Source: an uncultured Aquimarina sp. (GTDB taxonomy: Bacteria > Bacteroidota > Bacteroidia > Flavobacteriales > Flavobacteriaceae). Taken from it: a stretch of 64,000 nucleotides of DNA. Shown here one piece after another: positions 41,141-50,612 of the stretch. Positions within the stretch are counted from its first letter, which is position 1; the number at the start of each line of letters is the position of its first letter. The notes under the pieces were generated by a model. That model had not been told where the DNA came from. It worked only from the letters and a program-made list of their open reading frames with translations, and ran no database searches. The position numbers and the translations under genes were made by a program. Location of the stretch: NCBI GenBank assembly GCA_947500545.1, contig CANMSO010000008.1, positions 186,001-250,000 of the forward strand, given 5' to 3'.

Positions 41141-41872
41141 CTATGAATTCCAGATTTCCCAAGATTTTTTTGCCTGTAAAATCAACATCTGTAGCCCGTT
41201 TGAAACTTTGGCTCCTTTTTCTAGGCCTTTTTTCATAAAAGTGGTTTCACTAGGATTATAAATCAGATCATACAGAACATGATTTTCTGTGAGATATTCA
41301 TAAGGAAGGTTAGGGTGATTTTCGATGTCGGGATGTGTTCCTAAAGGAGTACAATTGATGATTAGTTTGTGTTCTCTCAGTATATCTTCGTCTAGGTCAT
41401 TATAGCTAAGTTCATTGAAATCTGGGTTTCTAGACACAAAAACGTTCTTTATTCCCAATTGTGTTAATGCGTAAGAAATCGCTTTTGAAGCACCACCAGT
41501 ACCCAAGATCAGGGCTTTTTTAATAGTTTTGTTTAGCAGCGGTTTTAAAGATTCTGTGAAGCCGTAGTAATCACTATTGAAGCCTGTTAGTTTTTGATCT
41601 TTGTTAAATTTGATGACATTAACTGCTCCTATTTCCTTGGCAACTGGGTCTAAGTCATCTAGGTAAGAAATTACTTCTTCTTTATAGGGTATGGTAACAT
41701 TTAACCCTTTTATGTTTGGGTTGTTAATTATATCTTTAAAATCTTGAATTTGTTTTAGGTCAAAATTGTTGTATTCACATTCCAGATTTTCTTTTTCAAA
41801 CTTTTCAGAGAAAAAACCTCTAGAAAAAGAATAACCTATATTTTTACCTAATAGACCGTATATTTTTTTCAT
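41141..41872 (-). CDS. aroE: Shikimate dehydrogenase
   Basis: GLNVTIPYKEEV, LGTGGASKAI, INCTPLGTHP. Confidence 0.93.
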   Translation of the reverse strand: MKKIYGLLGKNIGYSFSRGFFSEKFEKENLECEYNNFDLKQIQDFKDIINNPNIKGLNVTIPYKEEVISYLDDLDPVAKEIGAVNVIKFNKDQKLTGFNSDYYGFTESLKPLLNKTIKKALILGTGGASKAISYALTQLGIKNVFVSRNPDFNELSYNDLDEDILREHKLIINCTPLGTHPDIENHPNLPYEYLTENHVLYDLIYNPSETTFMKKGLEKGAKVSNGLQMLILQAKKSWEIWNS

Positions 41873-42894
41873 TTTGAAGTTTTGAGAGTTCTTTTACCGT
41901 ACCATTCTAGCCATAAAACAATTGCAATACCCACAAGAATAAAAAAGAAGGCGATATAAGTTTCTAAGGCAGCAAAATATGGAAAATAACGATCGTAATT
42001 GTCTAGTATAGGATCACCTAATGCATCTATTAGTGCGTTACCAAGTGAGTCGGTTTTGTATATTTTATGTTTCCAAGGCCAAACTACTCCCAAAGACCCC
42101 GTAATGAATCCAATTATTGATGCAAAAGTAGCAGTCTTATAGCGTTTTAATACATATCCTAAAAAATGGGATAGGGTAACCAAACCGGTTAATGACCCAA
42201 GACTAAATACCACGAGTACTTGTAATAATCGAACTCTCTGTGCATTTTCGATAAAGGAAAAATCCCAACGTATCAAATCGGCAATAGTATCATATAAAGC
42301 ATTTACTGAATCAACAAGTAAGAGAACGTAATTTCCTAGCAAGATCAAAATAAATGAACCTGATAACCCCGGTAACGTCATTCCTGAAACGCCAATTATA
42401 CCGCAGATAAATACAAACCATAAGTTGTCGTTTTCTTTTGCGGGGTCTAACAAACTAATACCAACTCCCGCAATTATACTTATGATAATGAGGCAGATAT
42501 TTCTTCTACTCCAATCACTAAAATCTTTTACTATATAGTAAATAGACCCGACTATCATTCCAAAAAAAGCTGCCCAGACATATAATTCATAATGAATAAT
42601 AAGAAAGTCTAGAATTTTAGAAACACTAAAATAACTGATTAGCATCCCTAGAATTAGTAATCCAAGAAATTTGCCATTGATGTACCTCCAGAAACTTTTG
42701 AATCTAAAATTTATGAAAAGTTTAAATGCTTTGAAATTTATTTTCTGAAGGGAATAAATAAACTCTTCATAAAATCCTGCTACAAAAGCAACAACTCCTC
42801 CAGAAACTCCAGGAACCTTGTTTGCGGCTCCCATTGCGAGACCTTTAATGACTAGAAAAAGTTTGTCGGTAAAAGTTCGAGTACTTTGTTGCAT
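41869..42894 (-). CDS. DUF368 family membrane protein (polyprenyl-phosphate transporter-like)
   Basis: KGLAMGAANKVPGVSGGVVAFVAGFYEEFI; GMTLPGLSGSFILILLGNY. Confidence 0.87.
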   Translation of the reverse strand: MQQSTRTFTDKLFLVIKGLAMGAANKVPGVSGGVVAFVAGFYEEFIYSLQKINFKAFKLFINFRFKSFWRYINGKFLGLLILGMLISYFSVSKILDFLIIHYELYVWAAFFGMIVGSIYYIVKDFSDWSRRNICLIIISIIAGVGISLLDPAKENDNLWFVFICGIIGVSGMTLPGLSGSFILILLGNYVLLLVDSVNALYDTIADLIRWDFSFIENAQRVRLLQVLVVFSLGSLTGLVTLSHFLGYVLKRYKTATFASIIGFITGSLGVVWPWKHKIYKTDSLGNALIDALGDPILDNYDRYFPYFAALETYIAFFFILVGIAIVLWLEWYGKRTLKTSK

Positions 42895-42897
42895 AGA

Positions 42898-43863
42898 CTA
42901 GTTTGCTTTTTTCACAGCAAGGCGCTCTAAGATAAGAATTAAAAGAAAACCTATAGTAATAAATAGCAAAACCCAAGGGATATTTGGATCTCCTTCGAAA
43001 TGGTTAGGTAAGATGCTTTTTTCTAAGAAAGGAATTTCAATACCTTCAGAGTTTGTTCTCCATGATAATGTTTTTTTCCAAGGCCATATTTTATTTAGCG
43101 ACCCAATCATAAACCCGGTGAGTATTGCCAATGTGGTATTTTTATGATTTTTGAACATCCAATTTAGTGCTTTAGAGAATAGTTTCAATCCTGTAATCGC
43201 TCCGATTCCTATGATTATCAATTTTATCATAGCTTGCCATAAAAGATCAAAGTCCATACTTACTAATCCTTCTCTCAATTGATTTAGAATATCAATAAAT
43301 GTTTGGTATGCTCCTAAAATCAATAGTATGAATGCTCCTGATACACCTGGTAGTATCATAGCTATAATAGCTATAAACCCACAGAATAATAGATACCAAT
43401 TGCTATCAGGAGATGCCAAAGGTTCTGCTATAGTTATAAAATAGGATGCGATTGCTGCTATGGTAATACTAACAAATACTTTTGGTTTCCATGAGGTAAT
43501 TTGTTTTCCAATATAAAGAATACTGGCGAGTACCAAACCAAAGAAAAAAGCCCAAAGTAATAAAGGTTCATTGTGAAGAAGCCATTTTATTAGTCGAGCC
43601 AATGATAAAATGCTAATTGCAATTCCTAAAAAAAGTGTAGATAAAAAAGGAAGATTATATGCTCTCCAAGAAGCTAGGAATCCTTCTTTTTTCCAAACCG
43701 TGAAAAATGCAAGGTCTAATTTGTTAATAGTTTCGATTAATTCTTCGTATATACCAGAAATAAAAGCTATTGTGCCTCCAGAAACGCCAGGAACAACATC
43801 TGCTGCTCCCATAGCAAGACCTTTTATTGAAATTATAAGGTAGTCCTTAAGACTTCTTCGCAT
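42898..43863 (-). CDS. DUF368 family membrane protein, paralogue of the adjacent gene
   Basis: KGLAMGAADVVPGVSGGTIAFISGIYEELI; AMILPGVSGAFILLILGAY. ATG at 43863 preferred over 43905. Confidence 0.88.
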   Translation of the reverse strand: MRRSLKDYLIISIKGLAMGAADVVPGVSGGTIAFISGIYEELIETINKLDLAFFTVWKKEGFLASWRAYNLPFLSTLFLGIAISILSLARLIKWLLHNEPLLLWAFFFGLVLASILYIGKQITSWKPKVFVSITIAAIASYFITIAEPLASPDSNWYLLFCGFIAIIAMILPGVSGAFILLILGAYQTFIDILNQLREGLVSMDFDLLWQAMIKLIIIGIGAITGLKLFSKALNWMFKNHKNTTLAILTGFMIGSLNKIWPWKKTLSWRTNSEGIEIPFLEKSILPNHFEGDPNIPWVLLFITIGFLLILILERLAVKKAN

Positions 43864-43948
43864 TCTTATTGTTTTAAATGTTTTTATCAAAACAAATGTA
43901 TGCATTTTTGTAATTAAAAAATGCAGAATGAAAAGGTCTTTTTTAAGG

Positions 43949-45337
43949 TTATTTGTATTCTGAAATGATGTTTTTTACCAAAGTAAGATCGAATACTTTT
44001 TCAAAAAGTTCTTCTAAAACAATGTGGTATTCATAATCTAGTTCTAAAGCTTTTCTAATATGATATTCACCTTTGTCAAAATCTTGATTTTCATAATATA
44101 ATCCTGCTAATCTATATTGAACCTCGGCATTTTCAGGATAAAATTCTATAGCTTGAAACAGATTCTGTATAGCTGCACTTGACTCTCCAAGAAGCCTCAG
44201 TATATCTGAGCGATTTAACCAGGTTTCTAGTTCATAGTTCCCTAGTTCCAAAGCTTTACGGTAACCACGTTCTGCTTCTTCAAAAAAAGCAAGCTTATTA
44301 TTTATTTTTGCATATCGTTTCCAATACAATACATTTTCACCATCAATATTAATAGCTTTGTTAGTGTAATATAATGCTTTTTGGTAATTACGTTTACGCA
44401 TGTAAAAGTCTGTAATTGCAATCCATCCTTTGTCTAATAAAGGATCTTCGTGCACAGTCTTAGAAAAATGTTGAATTGCTAAGTCGTCATTACCTAATTT
44501 TTCATGACATTTTCCAATTCTAAGCAAAGCAAATGAAGTTGGATCATCCAATTCTAATGTAATTCGATAATTTTCTATAGCTTCATTATATCGTTTCAAT
44601 TTTTCAAGAACTTTTCCTTTTTCTAGGTATGCTCCAATAAAATATTCATCACTAATTATAGCAAAATCAAAGGCTGCAAGCGCTTTTTCATATTCTTTTA
44701 GATCAAAGTATTGTTTACCAACCTGATGCCATGCTACTTCACAGTATGGGTTTTTATTCAAAAACATATTGAGGTATTCTATAGCCTCTTCATGTTGTTC
44801 TAAGAAATCAAAACAGTATATTATATTGTACAAAGCAGAGTAATCCTGATCATCCGATTCAAGACATCTCATGAAGTTTATTTTGGCATTTTCAAAATCA
44901 TCTATAAAAAGATATTCCATTCCTATTAAAGAGTAAACATCTGCTTCATCATTAGTATACTCAAGTGCTGTACTTAAAAGTTCTATTGCTTTAAAGTGTT
45001 CATTCTGTTTAGAAAGGATATTTGCTTTCTGGATATATATTTCCTCATTTTCGGGCTCAATAGCATGCAATTGTGCCAAGAGATTATCAGCTTTATCTAA
45101 ACGATCTTCAAATACTAATACTTCAACTTGTAATAGTTTTAAATTTACGGATGACGGGTGTTGTGAAAGCCCTAAAGAAATTGCTTTTTTGGCTTTGGCT
45201 ATTTTCCCGTTTTCCAGATAATGATGAATGATAGACTCAAACTCATCAGAATCAAAAAATTTAACATCATTAGATCTCAGCATAGACTCGTATCGAGTAA
45301 TTGAGAAATTGTTTTCTTCTTCGTGGTTAAATTTCAT
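43949..45337 (-). CDS. Tetratricopeptide repeat protein
   Basis: Many TPR units (e.g. ALAAFDFAIISDEYFIGAYLEKGKVLEKLKRYNEAIENYR). Confidence 0.9.
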   Translation of the reverse strand: MKFNHEEENNFSITRYESMLRSNDVKFFDSDEFESIIHHYLENGKIAKAKKAISLGLSQHPSSVNLKLLQVEVLVFEDRLDKADNLLAQLHAIEPENEEIYIQKANILSKQNEHFKAIELLSTALEYTNDEADVYSLIGMEYLFIDDFENAKINFMRCLESDDQDYSALYNIIYCFDFLEQHEEAIEYLNMFLNKNPYCEVAWHQVGKQYFDLKEYEKALAAFDFAIISDEYFIGAYLEKGKVLEKLKRYNEAIENYRITLELDDPTSFALLRIGKCHEKLGNDDLAIQHFSKTVHEDPLLDKGWIAITDFYMRKRNYQKALYYTNKAINIDGENVLYWKRYAKINNKLAFFEEAERGYRKALELGNYELETWLNRSDILRLLGESSAAIQNLFQAIEFYPENAEVQYRLAGLYYENQDFDKGEYHIRKALELDYEYHIVLEELFEKVFDLTLVKNIISEYK

Positions 45338-45658
45338 ACACGTTGATTAAAGATGCTTAATAAATAATCAAAGGCAAGTAGATGTCTTCCTGTTTTCCCC
45401 AACATGAAAGAATTATAAATACTCCAATACCTCATTTATTTTAGCATTATTGATTTCCTCAGTATTAAAATTACAAATGAAATTGAATGTTTAAACTTCA
45501 AAAACCAATTGTTTTTAACAAACTAATTAACAAAATACGTACCATTAATATATAATGGTTTAGAGTTTAATCATTTTATAAGCCTCGATACGTTATAGGA
45601 TTTGTGAAAAGAAAGGAATATCTATTAAAGATACGATTTTTTGATCAAAATTACACTA

Positions 45659-46855
45659 CTAAAGTAATTTTTTATCGTCCTGAATTTGATCTAAAACATC
45701 AAGTAGTATACGACAACCTTCTTTTATTTCTTCAAGGGAGATAGTTAGCGGAGGAGTTATACGCACTGCCGTAGGTTCAAAAAGTAACCAAAATAATATC
45801 AGCCCTTTTTCCTGACACATGAGTATAATCTTATTTGTAATTTCAGCCGAAGGAGTTATAAAAGCAAGCATTAAACCAAGTCCTCTTATTTCCTTAATTA
45901 ACGGATGTATTAATAATGATCTAAAAAGTTTTTCTTTCACCAGGGTTTCTGACATTAAGTCACTGTTTGTTATTTCTTTCAAAGTTGCCAAAGCGGCTGC
46001 CGCAATGACAGGGTTGCCTCCAAAAGTTGTAATATGCCCTAATTTTGGATTGTCTTGAAGTTGTTTCATCATTTCTGATGAAGCTGTAAAAGCACCAATA
46101 GGTAGTCCACCACCCATTCCTTTTCCCATTACTAATATATCTGGAATAATATTATAGTTTTGAAAACCAAACAGAGCACCAGTTCTTCCAAATCCAGGTT
46201 GGATTTCATCTAATACTAATAAGGCTCCATCTTGATTACAACGTTCACGAACTTTTTGTAGGTACTGGTTTTTTGGTTCAATAAACCCTGCACCACCTTG
46301 TATGGTTTCTAAGATTACAGCGGCGGTTTTATCCGTAATTTGCTCCAGATCTTTTTCATTATTAAAGGCTATAAAGTGAACATCTGGAATTAATGGTCTA
46401 AATGCTTGTTTTCGCTCTTCGTATCCCATGACACTCATAGACCCCATTGTATTGCCGTGATATGCAAGTTTTGCAGAAATGATCTGGCTGCGCCCAGTGA
46501 CTCTACGGGCTAATTTTAATGAGCCCTCGATAGCTTCAGTTCCAGAGTTGGTCAAATAAGTCTTTTCTAAAGGATCGGGTAGGTAAGAAGCAAGTAATTT
46601 GGTAAGCTCTACTGCGGGTTTTTGAATATATTCTCCGTAAACCATTACATGTAAATACTTGTCTAGTTGATCTTTTATTGCCTGTACTACTTTTGGATGT
46701 TTATGTCCTAAACTACAAGCAGACACCCCTGCTACAAAATCTAAGTGTTTCTTACCATCTTTATCATAAATGTATGATCCTTCTGCATGTGATATTTCCA
46801 TTGCTAATGGGTGAGGAGTGGTCTGTGCCTGATATGTGAAAAAATCTTTTTTCAA
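45659..46855 (-). CDS. PLP-dependent aspartate aminotransferase family protein (class III)
   Basis: YLTNSGTEAIEGSLKLARR, LVLDEIQPGFGRTGALFGFQ, MGKGMGGGLPIGAF. Confidence 0.9.
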   Translation of the reverse strand: MKKDFFTYQAQTTPHPLAMEISHAEGSYIYDKDGKKHLDFVAGVSACSLGHKHPKVVQAIKDQLDKYLHVMVYGEYIQKPAVELTKLLASYLPDPLEKTYLTNSGTEAIEGSLKLARRVTGRSQIISAKLAYHGNTMGSMSVMGYEERKQAFRPLIPDVHFIAFNNEKDLEQITDKTAAVILETIQGGAGFIEPKNQYLQKVRERCNQDGALLVLDEIQPGFGRTGALFGFQNYNIIPDILVMGKGMGGGLPIGAFTASSEMMKQLQDNPKLGHITTFGGNPVIAAAALATLKEITNSDLMSETLVKEKLFRSLLIHPLIKEIRGLGLMLAFITPSAEITNKIILMCQEKGLILFWLLFEPTAVRITPPLTISLEEIKEGCRILLDVLDQIQDDKKLL

Positions 46856-46916
46856 CAGTATATTTATTCAGTTTAAAAGATGAAAAGTATGAATTCATTC
46901 CAAAAGAGTATATGTT

Positions 46917-48890
46917 TCACTCTTTTTCGTGTTTATTTTTAATACTATCTTTTAGTTGTTCCTTAGGTGGTTGCAAGGTGGTTACGGTTATACTGTCCCT
47001 TTGTCTGGCACTGCGCTCCAGATCATGGTCAATATTAGATGTCCTTTTTTGATTTTTTTTTGTCTCTGGGTCAATATCTACTTTTATTTTCTTTTTAGAA
47101 GGGATTGAGTCTAATTGTTGATTCATTTCCTTAAGGTCTGCATCTTTAAGTTCTTGCTCTAATAAACGAGAGCCTTCCGATTTATTTTCTTCAAGGCGTT
47201 TTATTGTTTCTTCATCAAAGAAATCTTCTTCGTCTTTTGGTAACGGGATTCCTTTTATTTTAGTTAGTTTTGGTGGTGATTCTCCACGAAAAAGATCTGC
47301 TTTACTATTTATTTGTTCATCACCTCGCCAATTAAACCCGGAAAGTTCCCGTGCATTTTCGGGAAGATCAATTTCACGATACAAAGTGCCTTCTACATTC
47401 TGATAGTAGTACACATCTTCAATTTCACGATCATTTAAAAGTAAACTAATAGAGCTAGATAGTACTTTGTTTATACCGATAAGTTTTAGTTCACCTTCAC
47501 TTTCTCGTTGATAAAAAATAGTCTCGGTGTTTTTGTCTATATCTACTTTATAAATCTCATTGTCTTTAAATAACCCATAAAGTGATTGCCCCTTTACTTG
47601 ATTGTACCCAGCTTTTAAGGTGTCTTCTTGAACAAGAAATGCATTTTGATATACCACCAAAGAATCTATTTTTTCTGTTTCTGTATTTGAAATGATCTTT
47701 ATTGTATCTCCTGTCATTTGATTTTTTTGTGACCAAATGATAGGCTTTCCTACCATTTTCGTGTATCCGGTTATTTGATCTACATTAATAGAGTCACTTT
47801 TACCGCTCATTGTCTTTTTATAGATTCTTACATCATAAAACCCATTCATTATTCGATGTTCGGGTTTTCCTGTAACCATAAGTGTATCACTATGAATATA
47901 TATAGAATCATTTTCCTGCAATGTAGCAGCTAATGCTCTCTTGGTAATAAAAACAGAATCCTTGTCTTTAAAAACCTCGGCATAATGTCCAGTAATAACC
48001 GAGTTATTAGCAGTGTCTAATACTTTTATATTGTTTGTAGCTGACGCAAATTGAATGGCACTGTTATAAAAAATACTATCTCCAAAAACTGTACGATTGT
48101 CATAATCTATCTTGGCATTTTTTATAGCGTAGCCTGTTTTAACTTTGGTGTCATAAAACCCACGTTCACAATATAAGGTGCTTTCTTTTCCTTTTACAGT
48201 AGAGGGGCCATATAGATATGCATGACCATTTTCGGTATAATAATCTAGTCGTTCAGAATCTATAGTATTCTCTGGATTTACAATTTTAACATTTGTATTG
48301 AATGAGAATTGTTTTCGATCCATAAAAAACCGGCCTATCTTACTGGTTAAGGTATTGGTTTTCGAAGAATCTTTTACCGTACCTCCACTTCGATAATATG
48401 CTTGCTGCTTCAGTCTATCAAAAAATAAAGTATCTGTGCGTACTGTGTTGGAAGGGGTTTCCATGAAAACATTATCTCTTGCGTAGGCAAATTGTGTATT
48501 GCCATTATACTCTGCATATTTGCTAGTCATAGTGAGCGTATCACCTTGAATAATTTTTACATTACCCAATGCTTTTACAAATTTGTCTTCACCATAATGA
48601 ACTGCTTGATCACACCATATTTCAACTCCTTCATGTTGCATGTATACCTGTTTATCAACCATAGCCAAGATAGTAGCACCAGGGAATCTGTTTTCGTCTT
48701 TTATTGTACGATCAGATTGAACTTTAATTTGTTTTCCTTCCTGTGCATATGTAAATACAGAAAATAGAAAAGAGAAAATTATATAAAATAGTATGTTTTT
48801 CAAGTGTTTCAAATTTGTATGCAAAATAACGAAAATTGTATCTAATGATTGTGGCTCTTTGTCTAAAATAAAAAACCTAGTGACTTTCAT
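46917..48890 (-). CDS. OstA/LptA-like protein
   Basis: Repeated OstA-type beta units (GATILAMVDKQVYMQHEGVEIWCDQAVHYGEDKFVKALGNVKIIQGDTLTMTSKYAEYNGNTQFAYARDNV); charged C-terminal tail. Confidence 0.8.
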   Translation of the reverse strand: MKVTRFFILDKEPQSLDTIFVILHTNLKHLKNILFYIIFSFLFSVFTYAQEGKQIKVQSDRTIKDENRFPGATILAMVDKQVYMQHEGVEIWCDQAVHYGEDKFVKALGNVKIIQGDTLTMTSKYAEYNGNTQFAYARDNVFMETPSNTVRTDTLFFDRLKQQAYYRSGGTVKDSSKTNTLTSKIGRFFMDRKQFSFNTNVKIVNPENTIDSERLDYYTENGHAYLYGPSTVKGKESTLYCERGFYDTKVKTGYAIKNAKIDYDNRTVFGDSIFYNSAIQFASATNNIKVLDTANNSVITGHYAEVFKDKDSVFITKRALAATLQENDSIYIHSDTLMVTGKPEHRIMNGFYDVRIYKKTMSGKSDSINVDQITGYTKMVGKPIIWSQKNQMTGDTIKIISNTETEKIDSLVVYQNAFLVQEDTLKAGYNQVKGQSLYGLFKDNEIYKVDIDKNTETIFYQRESEGELKLIGINKVLSSSISLLLNDREIEDVYYYQNVEGTLYREIDLPENARELSGFNWRGDEQINSKADLFRGESPPKLTKIKGIPLPKDEEDFFDEETIKRLEENKSEGSRLLEQELKDADLKEMNQQLDSIPSKKKIKVDIDPETKKNQKRTSNIDHDLERSARQRDSITVTTLQPPKEQLKDSIKNKHEKE

Positions 48891-49054
48891 TTAATAACCA
48901 TCAGTTATACTTCATGTTGCACTTTAAGTTGTTTTGTGTCAAAATGATTAGAAAATTAATGGTATTGAATACTAACGACAGACTACAATAATAATAAAAC
49001 AAAAATATGCGAACTTTGTTAAATCAAAACTCAATGTCACTAAACAGAAGTTAA

Positions 49055-49079
49055 TTAAAGAATTTTGCAAATTCTTTAA
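49055..49079 (+). other. Perfect hairpin in a long intergenic leader
   Basis: TTAAAGAATTT-TGC-AAATTCTTTAA, 11-bp stem. Confidence 0.7.
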
Positions 49080-49140
49080 CATTTTATCTACTTAGCTATC
49101 AGTAAATTGCGAAAGGAAACAACAAGGGAATTTCGATAAA

Positions 49141-49156
49141 TGCTATGGGGATAGCA
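49141..49156 (+). other. Small perfect hairpin TGCTAT-GGGG-ATAGCA
   Basis: 6-bp stem and GGGG loop, 149 nt upstream of the PD40 gene. Confidence 0.6.
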
Positions 49157-49304
49157 TCGTCCTAACTTTTCGTCTTTTATTAAAATAGTTAAATCATTCT
49201 TGATTTTGACCAGTTTTATGTTGGTCATTACAAATATGTTATGAGTATGCTTTGAAAGAAAAAGGTTTGGAGATCGTAATACTATTGATACAAAATATTA
49301 ATAA

Positions 49305-50534
49305 ATGTTTTTGGAAAAAAACTTTTGGGGGCTAGTTTTTTTGTTTTGTTGGGGCGTAGTATTTTCTCAGGAAAATCGATTTAAAACTACAAATGAAACT
49401 TCTGTGAAATTGGCTTTTAGTAAAACTAATGAAGCTTATAAAAAAGAAGTAAAAAAGACTTTTAAGTCAGCAGGATTATTTGATAGGTTTAGAAGTGAAC
49501 AACGCTCATATTCATATGCCAGCAACAATGAAAACTTTGATATAACTGAGGTATATAGTAGATTACTAAATTCTATTACATTAGTAGAAGAAAGATCAGA
49601 GAAGTTTATTGTTAACAGATTGAGTATTAACTCAAAATACTCTGATTATGCTCCTAGTTTTTTTGAAGGAGAATTGGTGTTTGCCTCTTCAAGAAATGCA
49701 AATAGTTTTTCTAAAATAGTTCATGAATTGAACAATCAACCATTTTTGGACTTGTATACAACCGTGAGAGCTTCAGATCAAAGAAGTATAGGTAGGTTAA
49801 AAGGCGAGATTAATTCAAAATTTCATGAATCCTCTGCAACTTTTAGTAAGGATGGAAAAACTGTGTATTTTACTAGAAATAATTATTCTAAAAGAAAGTC
49901 CAAAACTAATCAAGAGGGTACAATCTTATTAAAGCTCTATAAAGCGAGCTATGATAATGGAAAGTGGAGAAATATAGAAGAGTTACCTTTTAATAGTGAC
50001 GAATACTCTATAGCACATCCCGCACTATCAAAAGATGGGAAGCATTTATATTTTGCCAGTGATATGCCCGGAAGTTTTGGTAAGTCAGATTTATATGTAG
50101 TTGAAATTAATGAGGATGGAAGCTTTAAAACTCCAAGAAACCTAGGTGACCAAATCAATACTTCGGGTCGAGAAACATTCCCATACATTAGCGATAAAGG
50201 AAAATTGTTTTTTGCGAGTGATGGGCATGACGGGTTAGGTGGTTTAGATGTTTTTATGATTTTACCTGATAGGAACGGGGTAGCCGGTGTTTATAACCTT
50301 GGGGAGCCTATTAACAGTACAAAAGATGATTTTACTTTTATTATTAATGAAGAGAATAAAATAGGATACTTTGCAAGTAATCGTAAAGGGGGTAGAGGTG
50401 ATGATGATATATATGGTTTTAGACAAATGGCTTTGTTTCCAAAGTACCGACCCGATAGTAGACCATATATTAAGTGGAAATTAGAAAGGGTAATAGAGTT
50501 AATGCTTAATAAAGAAGCAACAACTTCACTGTAG
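49305..50534 (+). CDS. Exported PD40 (WD40-like propeller) protein lacking an OmpA domain
   Basis: Signal peptide; PD40 units (SSATFSKDGKTVYFTRNN, HPALSKDGKHLYFASDMPGSFGKSDLYVVEIN, FPYISDKGKLFFASDGHDGLGGLDVF, GYFASNRKGGRGDDDIYGF); ends shortly after. Confidence 0.85.
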   Translation: MFLEKNFWGLVFLFCWGVVFSQENRFKTTNETSVKLAFSKTNEAYKKEVKKTFKSAGLFDRFRSEQRSYSYASNNENFDITEVYSRLLNSITLVEERSEKFIVNRLSINSKYSDYAPSFFEGELVFASSRNANSFSKIVHELNNQPFLDLYTTVRASDQRSIGRLKGEINSKFHESSATFSKDGKTVYFTRNNYSKRKSKTNQEGTILLKLYKASYDNGKWRNIEELPFNSDEYSIAHPALSKDGKHLYFASDMPGSFGKSDLYVVEINEDGSFKTPRNLGDQINTSGRETFPYISDKGKLFFASDGHDGLGGLDVFMILPDRNGVAGVYNLGEPINSTKDDFTFIINEENKIGYFASNRKGGRGDDDIYGFRQMALFPKYRPDSRPYIKWKLERVIELMLNKEATTSL

Positions 50535-50561
50535 TTTAAAAAGTTATTGAAAACATTTGAT

Positions 50562-50611
50562 AGCATCCCAGTGAGAGTTTGCAATGTCATTGGGATGCTG
50601 CTTTATTTTTT
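50562..50611. terminator. Terminator between convergent PD40 gene and purA
   Basis: AGCATCCCA (50562-50570) pairs with TGGGATGCT (50591-50599), followed by a T-rich run on the + strand. Confidence 0.75.
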
Positions 50612-50612
50612 A

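Noticed and set aside
45541-45559. ACCATTA-ATATA-TAATGGT inverted repeat in the gap between the TPR and aminotransferase genes
   Set aside because: Short and AT-rich; expected by chance at this composition and not near a start codon.
49141-49156. Assigning the TGCTAT-GGGG-ATAGCA leader element to a known riboswitch class
   Set aside because: The structure is too small and I recognise no known riboswitch consensus; left as an unassigned structured region.
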